Shown one piece after another: positions 18,970-28,190 of a stretch of DNA of 64,000 nt (positions are counted from its first letter, which is position 1; every line of letters begins with the position of its first letter). A program made the translations under genes and the position numbers. The notes beneath the pieces were generated by a model, which saw nothing but the letters and a program-made list of their open reading frames with translations, did not search any database and was not told the DNA's origin. The DNA comes from Paracoccaceae bacterium (GTDB lineage Bacteria; Pseudomonadota; Alphaproteobacteria; Rhodobacterales; Rhodobacteraceae). The stretch lies in assembly GCA_028874915.1 (NCBI GenBank), contig JAPPHA010000081.1:19421-83420 (forward strand). Reading direction: 5' to 3'.

Positions 18970-20010
18970 CTAGTTCATGGTTGTGTGACGTTCGTCGTCG
19001 TTATGGAACTTGTGGACGTGGGTATGCGACACCGTACCGCATTCCAGGCGGCACTGACGCCGATGTTGGGTGGGTGGCATCCCGAACTCGTTGCGATAGG
19101 ACCGTGAGAAATGTGCGAGCGATCCGAATCCTGAGGCGATGGCAACCTCGGTAATGCTCATGTCCGACTGGACGAGAAGCCTGCGTGCCAGTTTCAGGCG
19201 TGCGCGGACGTAATATTGGGTAGGCGAGGTGTTGAGATAGGTCCTGAAAAGCCGTTGCATCTGCTTACCTGAAACGCCGATGGAATTGGTCAGGTCGCTC
19301 AGCGACACCGGTTCCTCAAGGTTGGACTCCATCATGTCGATCGCTTCGGCAAGTGCTGAATTCGCGACTCGCGGATACCTTGAACCCACGGGTTGCGGGC
19401 TGATGGATGGACGAACTTTGTCGAGAATGTACTGGTCCGAAACGGCGATGGCCGTTGATGCGCCAAAATGCGCGAAGACCAGATGCAGAGCAAGGTCGAC
19501 GACTGCGGCGCCACCGGCACATGTAATGATCTCGCGGTCGACTTCGAACAATGTGCTGCAAATGTTGATCCTGGGGAACAGTTCGCGCAACGTGTCGAGA
19601 TACTCCCAGTGAATGGTTGCACGCCGGCCGTCAAGCAAGCCGAGCTTAGCCAAGATCAAGCTCGCTGATCCGAGAGCAGTCAACACGCTTCCGCCTCGGT
19701 TGAGCCGGCGAAGCCAGTTCGCCAATGCATTGGGTACGTCGTACTGAGGGTCGTTTCCGGTGACGATGACGACGTTGTCCAACGTGCTGCAGTCCAGGAT
19801 CGATAGATCGATCTTGAATTCCATCTCGCTGTTCGACGTCACCTGCCCGCCGTCTATCGAGAGCAGCGTCCATTCGAACAGTTTCCGATCCGCGACGCGG
19901 TTCGCGATGCGCATCACTTCGACAAAGGACACGAAGGGCACAAGCGAAAAGCGTTCGTCGAGGAAGAACCCGACGCGAACAGGCTGGCACTTGTCATCAT
20001 GCTTCAGCAA
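18970..20010 (-). CDS. GlxA-family transcriptional regulator (DJ-1/PfpI-like domain plus AraC HTH)
   Basis: A 346-residue regulator. Residues 10-190 form the class-I-glutamine-amidotransferase-like sensor domain, shown by SASLILAKLGLLDGRRATIHW and CAGGAAVVDLALHLV. The last 100 hold two AraC helix-turn-helix units (LSDLTNSIGVSGKQMQRLF and ITEVAIASGFGSLAHFSR). Well-studied relatives (GbdR, CdhR, SouR) activate genes for glycine betaine, carnitine or sarcosine breakdown. It lies directly upstream of the amidase-like subunit genes on the same strand and most likely controls them, perhaps also the converging hyu operon. The inducer is probably an amine or amide; this is inference. Confidence 0.88.
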   Translation of the reverse strand: MLKHDDKCQPVRVGFFLDERFSLVPFVSFVEVMRIANRVADRKLFEWTLLSIDGGQVTSNSEMEFKIDLSILDCSTLDNVVIVTGNDPQYDVPNALANWLRRLNRGGSVLTALGSASLILAKLGLLDGRRATIHWEYLDTLRELFPRINICSTLFEVDREIITCAGGAAVVDLALHLVFAHFGASTAIAVSDQYILDKVRPSISPQPVGSRYPRVANSALAEAIDMMESNLEEPVSLSDLTNSIGVSGKQMQRLFRTYLNTSPTQYYVRARLKLARRLLVQSDMSITEVAIASGFGSLAHFSRSYRNEFGMPPTQHRRQCRLECGTVSHTHVHKFHNDDERHTTMN

Positions 20011-20033
20011 TGAACCGTTTTCCTGCCGTCATT

Positions 20034-20345
20034 TCAGCGTCGCTGGAAAACCCTTGACGCTAGAATTGGATAATCGAACGGACGCGGAGGTTCACCACCA
20101 ACATACATATGCGCAAAGGCGTCCGTGATGCCCTGGATGTCCGCGGTGCGGCGTTTCCAGGCGCGGTAAGCGCTCTCGGATGAAAACACGGTCACCGCAA
20201 TTCGTGCTTCGCCTTCCCCCATCAACTGCATGGCGAGGCAATCCGGTTCGTTCTCCATGATCTCGAAGACCAGGTCCTCGAAGAGCTCAACGGATTCCTT
20301 CGCGAACTCAGCCTTGCAACGCCAGTGAGACGTCCGAATGTACAT
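20034..20345 (-). CDS. Small dimeric alpha/beta-barrel protein, ABM-like
   Basis: A 103-residue protein with the size and pattern of antibiotic-biosynthesis-monooxygenase-like ferredoxin folds: an opening strand (MYIRTSHWRCK), a long helix (EFAKESVELFEDLVFEIM), then an alternating strand-helix-strand, including ARIAVTVFSSESAYRAWKRR. Such proteins act as small cofactor-free oxygenases, isomerases or sensors. It lies 23 bp upstream of the GlxA-type regulator on the same strand and may be the first gene of the operon. The frame opens at 20378, but the ATG at 20345 starts the first strand and follows AGGAAA at some distance. Fold assignment is moderate and function unknown. Confidence 0.5.
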   Translation of the reverse strand: MYIRTSHWRCKAEFAKESVELFEDLVFEIMENEPDCLAMQLMGEGEARIAVTVFSSESAYRAWKRRTADIQGITDAFAHMYVGGEPPRPFDYPILASRVFQRR

Positions 20346-21533
20346 CTTCGATATTCGCTTTCCTGATTGTCCTGTCACCGTTTCCGGACCCGTGCATAGC
20401 GCGGACCGGAACCGTCAAACGGGTCGCTCCCGATATCGTATGTTTTCGGGTATGTCGGTGAACAGAGGCAGCCCAGGGCGCGAATCGCCAAAGGTGTTCC
20501 GGATCGATGCATCTCGTCCCGTCGCTGACTCCGTTCGTCATCTGCAGTCCCGACTGCTGGCACCGTGGTTCCCAAACGACCCCGACGTACACACTGTCGC
20601 CGACCGTTGATAGGGAACCAACCGGTTCCGGGCCAATGAATTGGCCTCCACAGGGCTGAGGATGGAGCAGGCATGGTGCTCAAATGTGATACGTCCGGCC
20701 GTTGACTTGACCCGAAAGGACACGAGGTTTGGAGGCTGATCGCTATATTGCGGCCTAAGCCCCGATCGGGCGCTTGCCTCCGGTGATCTGGGAGCATGCG
20801 ATTTCTGGGACTGCCGCAGGCCAGTCGAACAGATTCGCAAATGGCCGGGAGAATCAGATTCTGAACCCGCGACCGTGTCAGAACCGGTCTGTTCGATCAG
20901 GAATTCAGCAGGCTCCGTGTCTTCAGCAGTGCGCTGTCGGGAGATGCCCTGTCGGGAGAGAAACCGGCAGCCGTAAGGAAACGGCAGAAAGAACACTCCT
21001 GTGTCGGAGTTTTCAGCCCGGAGACGTTCGAAAGCTGTCGCTCCAGCGTTCGTCCTCGGTGCGAACCGGAAGCCGCGTTCCACATCGTGCATCCTGTTTC
21101 GGACATTTGCCCCGTCGAATCCGGAACAGGCTGTTGCCCGAATAACCGACCGTTCGGTTCCCGAATGTGATCCGGATACCAATCGATCCAGGATCGGCAC
21201 CACCGCCAGCTCTGGTTGCGCCTCGGTCGGCTGCTTCACCGAGTTGAGATCACGGGGTGCGAACTCTGACGCCGGGATAGGACTGCACGGGACTGTCGTC
21301 GATTCAGTTCAATGAGCGGTCGGTCGGGCGCAACTTCCAGATCCGGCGCGTGTTAGGGTCGCAATTGGCGTCCTGTCCGAGCGAATGACAGTGGCAGGCG
21401 CGGCCGGTTTTAAGGCCCTGCAGCCAAACAACCGGAATCCATTGGGTCAGCCGTGAATGGAATGGCCTTGCCAGAGCAGGACAAGACCGCGAGCGGAGAG
21501 GCCCTCACCCATTCAGAAAGGGGGAACCGGCAC
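20346..21533. other. Intergenic region with no supported gene
   Basis: About 1.2 kb between the divergent ABM-like gene (minus) and the TRAP operon (plus). It should contain both promoters, but I could not place boxes with confidence. Open frames exist on both strands without recognisable products or ribosome sites. A short direct repeat CTGTCGGGAGA occurs twice near 20935-20960. It may include decayed coding sequence. Confidence 0.4.
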
Positions 21534-22544
21534 ATGAAAAAAGCACTGACGATACTGGCGGGGGCAGCAGCGGCGGCCATCATGACGATGAATCCGGCAG
21601 CAGCGCAGATGTATCGCTGGGACATGCCGAACGAATACGCCAAAGCCTCAGGCCATTACTATGACGAAATCTTTGCCAACAAGCTGCGTGAAGCTACCGG
21701 TGGTGCCATCGACATCACCAACCACTACGGGGGGGCACTTGGCTACAAGTCGAAGGACCACTGGAAGGTCGTCGAGGATGGCGCTGCACAGATCGCGAGC
21801 ACCTATACTGGCGTGTTTGCTGGAATCGATCCAATCTTTCTTCTGGTTTCCATGCCGTTCCTGGCTCGCAACATCGACGAGTCCCGGGCTCTCTACGAAG
21901 CAGCGCGTCCATGGTATGCGGCGGCATTCGAAAGAGGTAACCAGATGTTGGTTCTGGCCGTGCCTTTTCCGCCCGTGGGAATCTGGGCCAGGCAGCCGGT
22001 CACGAATCTTGCGGAACTGGGTCAAATCAGGATCCGAACCTACGACAAGACTAGCACCATCGCTCTGAATGCCGCCGGCGCAAATGCGGTCCAACTGAGC
22101 TGGGCAGACATCATTCCTGCCCTTACGACCGGTACGATCGACTCGGTACTTACCGCTGGGGAGGGCGGAGTTCTGTCCAGTTTCTACGAGCACATGGATC
22201 ATTTCAACGCCATCAACTACGTTGCGGGAACCCAGATGTTCCACATGAACCGCGATGTATTCGACGAGCTGTCACCCGAACTCCGGAACACGATCCTTGA
22301 GGTCGCCAGCGCGACAGAGGATGAGGCGTGGGAGGCCATTAAGGACCGGGTTGACAAATCCTATGTCAGAATGCGGGATGCCGGAGTGAAGATCCTGACC
22401 GAGTCAGACATGCAGGATGGCTTTCTTGCGTCCCTGCGTGAAGCCTCGACTGTTGTATTCAATGAATGGCGCGACAAGATGCCGGCAGGTGCGGCGGACG
22501 AGATAATGGCGGACTTCGCAGAACGCCTCGGCACCATGAACTGA
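21534..22544 (+). CDS. TRAP transporter substrate-binding protein (DctP family)
   Basis: Periplasmic binding protein of a tripartite ATP-independent transporter (336 residues), most often for carboxylates or other organic acids. There is a clear Sec signal (MKKALTILAGAAAAAIM, cleavage near NPAAAQM). The family then shows in YDEIFANKLREATGG, NHYGGALG, the binding strand IRTYDKTSTIALNAAGA, and WADIIPALTTGTIDS. The frame is open to 21453; the ATG at 21534 has an AAAGGGGG site and the signal peptide. It is followed by DctQ- and DctM-type genes. An Arg in the QIRIRTY strand is the usual carboxylate contact, which suggests an acidic ligand. Confidence 0.92.
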   Translation: MKKALTILAGAAAAAIMTMNPAAAQMYRWDMPNEYAKASGHYYDEIFANKLREATGGAIDITNHYGGALGYKSKDHWKVVEDGAAQIASTYTGVFAGIDPIFLLVSMPFLARNIDESRALYEAARPWYAAAFERGNQMLVLAVPFPPVGIWARQPVTNLAELGQIRIRTYDKTSTIALNAAGANAVQLSWADIIPALTTGTIDSVLTAGEGGVLSSFYEHMDHFNAINYVAGTQMFHMNRDVFDELSPELRNTILEVASATEDEAWEAIKDRVDKSYVRMRDAGVKILTESDMQDGFLASLREASTVVFNEWRDKMPAGAADEIMADFAERLGTMN

Positions 22545-22556
22545 CGCAGAGTGACG

Positions 22557-23132
22557 ATGGGGAAGGCTCGGCCTTCCCCGATACCCGGCATGAATTCGTC
22601 AATCGCCCGATTCATTCGTTCATTCGATCGATTCGCCCGACTTCTGTCGGCTGTCGGGGCGGTCGCCGCCGGGATCATACTATTGGCGATGACATTTCAT
22701 ATACTTGCCGAAATCGTCCTGCGAACCCTGTTCCTGCATTCGACTTTTGTACTTGAAGAAATGATCGGATACGGCGTTGCGGCCATGTCCTTCCTCGGTC
22801 TGGGATACGCTCTCAATACCGGGGCCCTGATCAGAATGAATCTTGTCCTCGAACGATTTGGGTCCGGGTTGATTCGGCAAATTGTGGAGGTGATCTGCAT
22901 CATTGCGGCGGCGACATTCACGGGCATTGCCGCCTGGTACTTCTACATCAACGCGGTGCGGGATTTCACGCGTGGCCACGTGAGCGAAACCCTTTCGGAA
23001 ACACCACTCTGGCTGCCGCCTTCGATCATGTTACTCGGCATGCTGGTATTTGTCGTCCAGTTACTGGCGTACTTGTTACGGGTTCTCGTGGGCGACGTTT
23101 CCTTCGCAGTCGGGTTGCAAGAGCGGGAATAA
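22557..23132 (+). CDS. TRAP transporter small membrane subunit (DctQ family)
   Basis: Four-helix inner-membrane protein of the TRAP system (about 191 residues). Hydrophobic segments lie near residues 30-55, 68-90, 105-130 and 155-180, and the TFHILAEIVLRTLF and EEMIGYGVAAMSFLGLGYAL stretches match the DctQ pattern. Start choice is unsure: GTG 22551, ATG 22557 and ATG 22590 are all in frame; I use 22557, 12 bp after the binding-protein stop. It lies 53 bp before the large subunit. Confidence 0.88.
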   Translation: MGKARPSPIPGMNSSIARFIRSFDRFARLLSAVGAVAAGIILLAMTFHILAEIVLRTLFLHSTFVLEEMIGYGVAAMSFLGLGYALNTGALIRMNLVLERFGSGLIRQIVEVICIIAAATFTGIAAWYFYINAVRDFTRGHVSETLSETPLWLPPSIMLLGMLVFVVQLLAYLLRVLVGDVSFAVGLQERE

Positions 23133-23185
23133 CGCCCGTTCCAAGACCGATGAAGCCGAGCACCGTACCGTTGAAGGGTTGAGCC

Positions 23186-24499
23186 TTGGGACCGCTGGAA
23201 ATTGCGTTGGCGACACTTGGTCTGCTTGCCCTGTATCTGACACTCGGGATCTGGGTTTTCGCAGCGGTTGGTTTGGTCGGCCTGACGGCGCTGAATCTGC
23301 TCCTGGGTTTCGACATTGACCGTATCGGAGCAATCATGCGGGGAACCATGTGGCGTTCGGCCAGCACCTGGGAACTGTCCGCCGTTCCGATCTTTGTCAT
23401 GATGGGCGAGCTCATGTATCGGAGCGACATGTCGGAGCGACTGTTCCGCGGACTGTCACCCTGGGTCGCGCGCATACCGGGCGGCCTGCTGCACACCAAC
23501 ATTGCCGGTTGCACCGTTTTCGCGGCCGTGAGCGGATCGACCACCGCGACCACCGCGACAGTCGGCAAGATCACGACGGCTGCGCTTGCAGAAAGAAAAT
23601 ACGATCAGGGTCTGGCAGTGGGATCGCTTGCCGGATCCGGAAGCCTCGGGCTGATGATTCCGCCGTCAATTTCCTTCATCATCTACGGCGTGTTGTCGGA
23701 GACTTCTATTGCACGGCTCTTCGCCGCTGGCGTGTTTCCAGGTCTCCTGATTGCCGGGCTCTATTCGGGATACATCTGCGTTCGTACCGCCGTGAATCCG
23801 GCGTTGGCTCCGCGCGGAAACGACGCGTTCACCCCCCTCGATCGTCTCAGAGGATTGCTGGACCTCTTGCCGGTAACGGTCCTGATCATCGTCGTCCTGG
23901 GCAGCCTTTACAGCGGAATTGCCACACCGTCCGAAGCGGCGGCCGTTGGATTTCTGGGCGCCTTTCTGATGGTCTTGTTGACCGGACAGTTAACCTGGAA
24001 GATCTTCGTGGATTCCGTCGCCGGAACGATCCGGATCACGACCATGGGAATTAGCATTCTCGTTGCCGCCAATTTCATGTCATCCGCGATGGCCTATCTG
24101 CATGTCCCCCAGGAGATCGCCAAATTCATCGTCGGCCTTGGCCTGTCCAAGTATGCCCTGATCCTGCTTGTCGCCGCCTTCTATATCGTTCTTGGCCTGT
24201 TTCTCGACGGCCTTTCTATCATGGTCATGACGCTCCCGATCACTTTGCCGCTGGTTGTCGCCGTTGGTTTCGATCCGGTCTGGTTCGGTGTCTTTATCGT
24301 CATCATGATCGAACTGGGTCTCATCACGCCTCCAATCGGGTTCAATCTGTTTGTCCTGCAGGTCATGACCGGCCACAAGATGGGGTTTATCGCCCGCGCC
24401 GCCTTTCCGTTTTTTCTTCTGCTGTGCGTTGCCGCCATAGTCATTACCGCCTTTCCCGAGATCGCGCTCTGGTTGCCGGATGCGCTCTTCAACAGATAA
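23186..24499 (+). CDS. TRAP transporter large membrane subunit (DctM family)
   Basis: Main translocation subunit of the TRAP importer, driven by an ion gradient (437 residues, about 12 hydrophobic segments). DctM hallmarks include AVSGSTTATTATVGKITTAAL, GSGSLGLMIPPSISFIIYG and ELGLITPPIGFNLFVLQ. The start is a TTG at 23186 after GAAGGGTTGAG; no ATG gives the expected first helix. With DctP and DctQ it forms a complete P-Q-M set. The following DinB-fold and dehydrogenase genes run in the same direction. Confidence 0.92.
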   Translation: MGPLEIALATLGLLALYLTLGIWVFAAVGLVGLTALNLLLGFDIDRIGAIMRGTMWRSASTWELSAVPIFVMMGELMYRSDMSERLFRGLSPWVARIPGGLLHTNIAGCTVFAAVSGSTTATTATVGKITTAALAERKYDQGLAVGSLAGSGSLGLMIPPSISFIIYGVLSETSIARLFAAGVFPGLLIAGLYSGYICVRTAVNPALAPRGNDAFTPLDRLRGLLDLLPVTVLIIVVLGSLYSGIATPSEAAAVGFLGAFLMVLLTGQLTWKIFVDSVAGTIRITTMGISILVAANFMSSAMAYLHVPQEIAKFIVGLGLSKYALILLVAAFYIVLGLFLDGLSIMVMTLPITLPLVVAVGFDPVWFGVFIVIMIELGLITPPIGFNLFVLQVMTGHKMGFIARAAFPFFLLLCVAAIVITAFPEIALWLPDALFNR

Positions 24500-24518
24500 C
24501 TCAAACTGGGAGATCCTG

Positions 24519-25061
24519 ATGTTTGCTTCGTTTACCCGGCTGGCACGATACAACGCATGGGCCAACCATCGGATGCACAAGACCTGTACACGCATGACAA
24601 TTCGCGCCCTGATGCAGGACCGGAGTGCCTTTCAGTCATCGATCTACCTTACGCTGGAGCACATCCATGCTGCTGATCGCATCTATCGGGACCGCCTCCT
24701 GGGGCAACCGCTCAGCCTCGAATGGCCGATTCAGCAGATCTTCTCAGGGATCGACGAGCTAACGGCCGCACAGTTCGAAATCGACGCCTGGTACGTGGAC
24801 TTCACCAAGACCCTGACCCGGGAACAACTTAATGCCGACTGGCCGTTCACGAGCTTTGATGATGATCCGGTTCATGTCAACGAAACGCTCGGAACCTGCC
24901 TGAGCAACCTGTTCCAACACCAAGTTCACCATCGCGGACAGGTGCATAACATGCTTTCGCAGGTTGGGGTGTATCCGCCGCCCATGGACTATATCCTGTT
25001 CGCCATGGAAGACCGGGGTGTCGAGATCCCGGATGACCTGAAGAGTCGCTGGCGCGAATGA
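24519..25061 (+). CDS. DinB-superfamily metal-binding protein
   Basis: A 180-residue four-helix protein of the DinB/YfiT superfamily. A three-His metal site is suggested by His48 or His50 in LEHIHAADRIY and the HQVHHRGQVHNML motif near residues 128-140. Family members include damage-inducible proteins of unclear role and thiol-dependent isomerases or transferases. The frame is open to 24480, overlapping the TRAP gene end, but the ATG at 24519 follows CTGGGAGA and gives the normal FTRLARYNAWAN start. Its position between TRAP and dehydrogenase genes suggests a metabolic job, not DNA repair; that is inference. Confidence 0.85.
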   Translation: MFASFTRLARYNAWANHRMHKTCTRMTIRALMQDRSAFQSSIYLTLEHIHAADRIYRDRLLGQPLSLEWPIQQIFSGIDELTAAQFEIDAWYVDFTKTLTREQLNADWPFTSFDDDPVHVNETLGTCLSNLFQHQVHHRGQVHNMLSQVGVYPPPMDYILFAMEDRGVEIPDDLKSRWRE

Positions 25062-25089
25062 TGCATCCCGATTTTGGACAGGCCCGGCA

Positions 25090-26064
25090 ATGATCGGTAC
25101 CGGGGAGCCGGTTGGGAACGCTCCGGCATTCGTCGACTGCTACGGCGAACTCGCCAATCGGCTGACCCCACGGGTGCTCGAAATCTGCCCCGGGGTCGAA
25201 GTTTTTCGTTCCAGGCCGAGGTCCGAAGCCGAACTGATTGCTCGTCTCAGGGGGCGCCAACATGTGATCGTTTACATGGGTTATCTCTCGGCCCCTGTTC
25301 TGTGTGCGTGCCCGGATCTGAAAACTGTTGCGTATCTGTCGTCGGGACTCGCGACCCACGTCGACCTGGACACGGCCAGGAGCCTCGGGATCACGATCCG
25401 CGGCGTCCGGAACTATGGTGACCAGGCGGTAGCCGAACACGCCGTTGCTCTTGCTTTCGCCGCACTCAAGCGAATTGCAGAATCCGACCGCCGGGTCCGG
25501 CAGAACCGGTGGGAACTCGTACGCACCGACGAGTTCGCCGGCCGGACCTTCGGTGTGATCGGACTTGGCGGCATCGGCCGGCAAGTCGCCCGGACCGCGG
25601 CCGCTCTCGGTGCAAATGTTTTCGGCTGGTCCCGATCGGCACGTAAAGGCGAGAGAACATTTGATGATGGCGTCGTAACCACATGTTCACTGGATACGGT
25701 TCTGTCCCGGGCCGACATCCTTTCCCTTCATCTGGCGCTCACGCCAGAGACCGAAGGAATTCTCGGGGCGAAGGAGTTTGCGAGAATCAAACCCGGAGCC
25801 ATCCTCGTCAATACCGCCCGCGCTGCGTTGGTCGATGAAATTGCACTTGTTGACGCGTTGAGATGCGGCCGGCTGTCGCATTGCGCTCTTGACGTCTTCC
25901 ACAAGGAGCCCCCTGACCCCGCCAGTCCGCTCCTCGCCTTGGAAAACGTTACCCTTACTCCTCACTCTGCTTGGTACACCGGTGATGCTATCGACCGCCT
26001 ACTGATCTCCGGATTCAAACTCCTGAAACAGCAAATCGGGGAATTTTCTCGGACGACCGACTGA
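25090..26064 (+). CDS. D-2-hydroxyacid dehydrogenase (NAD-dependent)
   Basis: Predicted to interconvert a 2-keto acid and a D-2-hydroxy acid with NAD(P)H (324 residues). The nucleotide site TFGVIGLGGIGRQVA lies mid-protein. The catalytic residues are visible: Arg in VNTARAALVDE, Glu in DVFHKEPPD and His in TLTPHSAWYTG. The N-terminal catalytic half is divergent from the common SerA and GyaR types, so the substrate cannot be named. It lies 28 bp after the DinB-fold gene and closes the TRAP cluster, so it probably acts on the imported acid or its product. Confidence 0.87.
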   Translation: MIGTGEPVGNAPAFVDCYGELANRLTPRVLEICPGVEVFRSRPRSEAELIARLRGRQHVIVYMGYLSAPVLCACPDLKTVAYLSSGLATHVDLDTARSLGITIRGVRNYGDQAVAEHAVALAFAALKRIAESDRRVRQNRWELVRTDEFAGRTFGVIGLGGIGRQVARTAAALGANVFGWSRSARKGERTFDDGVVTTCSLDTVLSRADILSLHLALTPETEGILGAKEFARIKPGAILVNTARAALVDEIALVDALRCGRLSHCALDVFHKEPPDPASPLLALENVTLTPHSAWYTGDAIDRLLISGFKLLKQQIGEFSRTTD

Positions 26065-27194
26065 GTGTTCAGAATGTGACAGTGGACCGAGGTCGGATAC
26101 TGTGCGTTCCGCGCACCTGCAGAGGACGAACTCCCAGCCACATGGATTGCGCCACCTGGTGGTCCAAGCAGTGATCGAAGGATGGCTCGCCAATGTCATC
26201 TGACCGGAGCGAAACAGCCGTCCGGATACAACTTGCCACGCCTATACCGAAAACCAGACGTTGCGGCGGTCACTCCCGGATCTCTACCGGATCACCCCAG
26301 TGAACGAGTCACTGGGAAGGTCGTTCCGCCTTTGAATTCCGGCGGCTGCGCTCTGCGCGAAGATCCGCTTCGAGATCTGGAACAAAAAGGTTGCGGATCC
26401 TCCTTGTACGGCCTTCCTTCAACGGCAATTCATCTTGATCACATTGTACCAAGAGCCTGCCGTGTATCGACATATTGAACAACATGCAGGCTCTGTGTTC
26501 AGCCTGCAATTTCAGTGCGGGAACATCGTTCGCCCTGCATGAGTGCTTTCCCTGACCAGATGGATCTCGACAAGGTGCTGCCAGTCAGAGTCGACAGGGG
26601 ATACAGCTTAAAAAACCTTGAAAGCCGCGCGTAACCTTCAGGCGTGACAACTGAACAGTTCAGAACTTCCCGGTCCCAAGCCCTGTCACTGTCCTGCGCC
26701 CGCAGCATTGCGTAGACGTCGGATTGAACCCGTCAAGACTCTAACGTTGGTCCGAAAGCGAACTCATCTCCAGAGACCCCCTTGCAGGGCTCCTCGAACC
26801 GGAAAAGGACACGCCATGAACGACAGGACTTCACGGTTCTGAGAGCAAGTCCACATCCTAGCGCGCCTGCGCCATGGACACCGCCTCGAAAGAAAAGGTT
26901 TTTCGGCGCGTCCGAAAGTACACCAGGTCAGTCCGCATTCCTTTGACGCCCGATGAGCAATCCTGTCAGGTGAAGAACCGGACGCCCTGATTTCGCATGC
27001 CCGGCCCTTTTCGTCGCTCAAGACAATTCGCGACCGACTCAACGACATCTCCTGCTCGGCCCTTCGCGATACCATTGAACAGATTACGATCATGGCGTGT
27101 CCCCGGAAATCGGGGGCGAGACCTGCAGAACGGCCGAAACCTCGGCCGACCATACGCTGACGCTGTTCGGTCCGGTCGCATACGACCGCTCGCG
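26065..27194. other. Gene-poor region, proximal part
   Basis: About 1.1 kb with no gene I can support. Short frames on both strands have no recognisable product. Together with the following kilobase it is the longest gene-free stretch in the window and probably contains degraded sequence. Confidence 0.4.
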
Positions 27195-27530
27195 CTACCG
27201 TCCTTCGGGCGATTGTGAAACCTCGTTCCCGACCGGGAGTGTACTCGGGCTGACCGAGTGCGGCCTGACGCCTGCGGTATCGGCCAACACCGTCGCGACC
27301 CGCGCCCGGTCCGCCTGGCGTATCCGGTAGCGCCGCTGGCGATCCCGGCCTGTCTCGCGTCCTCTGCCGGTGCGCGAATAGCGCCGCCTCGCCTCGCGGC
27401 AATTCTCGGTGCGGGATTGTTCGCTGCAAGCCCTGGAACAGTACTGGTGCCCGCGGTCACACGCGGTGCAGATCACAACCTGTCGAAGGCACCGGTTGCA
27501 GGTGAACAGACACCCCGTCTCACAACACAC
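27195..27530 (-). pseudogene. Cys-rich zinc-finger-like protein or remnant, possibly mobile-element linked
   Basis: A 111-residue minus-strand frame. Its first 40 residues hold paired cysteines (CNRC, CTAC) followed by DRGHQYCSRAC, a pattern like small zinc-binding proteins, then a basic segment with RRRYSRTGRGRE and RDRQRRYRIRQ. I recall similar small proteins (Cys pairs, DRG-x-x-YCS, then a basic helix) encoded near transposase genes in proteobacteria, but I cannot verify that here. The last third is low-complexity and does not look conserved, so the gene may be broken. No transposase or terminal repeats were found nearby. Confidence 0.35.
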
Positions 27531-28190
27531 CCGTCTGTCTCAAGAGCAGGGTAGACCCGGACGGGAATTTGCCTGATAACAACCAGGAGTCCGGTCCCCG
27601 TGACCAACTCGTTCGGGTGCGGTGCCGGGGTTCTCATTCTGGCTTTGAGCCGGCGCCGCATCGCTCTGTCTTTCGATACCGGTCCAGCATCTGTTCCGGT
27701 GCCCGGCCACGGCATGGCGGACGCCGGCACTTCAAGTGTCAGCTGCCGTGCCCGGACCTGGCGCAAGCTCCCGGACATGACCCGCCCGGGCCTTCGCCTC
27801 CCGACCGGCGCCCCCCGACGCACACAAAAGGATCAACGCAAGGCCGCAGGAACAAGACAGCCGACACAAAACCGACCACGGCGACAAGAGGAACCCGACA
27901 ATGGGGGAAGAACACCAATCTCGCAAAAGCGCGGCGAATTGCCGGAATTGCGCGTTTCCTCTCAGCCACCGACAGTGTTTCGCACCTTCCGCAGCACGAC
28001 ATGATTTTCGGCTCTTGACGCGTTGCGGTGCGTGACACGCAAAACGGACGAAATCTAGCCAACTGCCGCGTTTCATCCGCATGTCGGTCTCCGAGATTGG
28101 CAGATCAACAGGTGGGGAGGCAAGAACTTTCGCCAAGAAGGACAATTCGACAACCTGAAGGAAATGGCCCCGCCATCCCTTCCCGCGCCT
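27531..28190. other. Gene-poor region, distal part
   Basis: About 660 bp downstream of the ROK regulator gene's 3' end. Open frames occur on both strands but none is recognisable. The sequence is less G+C-biased in the last 200 bp. Confidence 0.4.

Noticed and set aside
26764..27460. Minus-strand frames of 164-221 codons in the gene-poor region, considered as transposase remnants.
   Set aside because: No catalytic motif, no terminal inverted repeats and no recognisable segment could be found.
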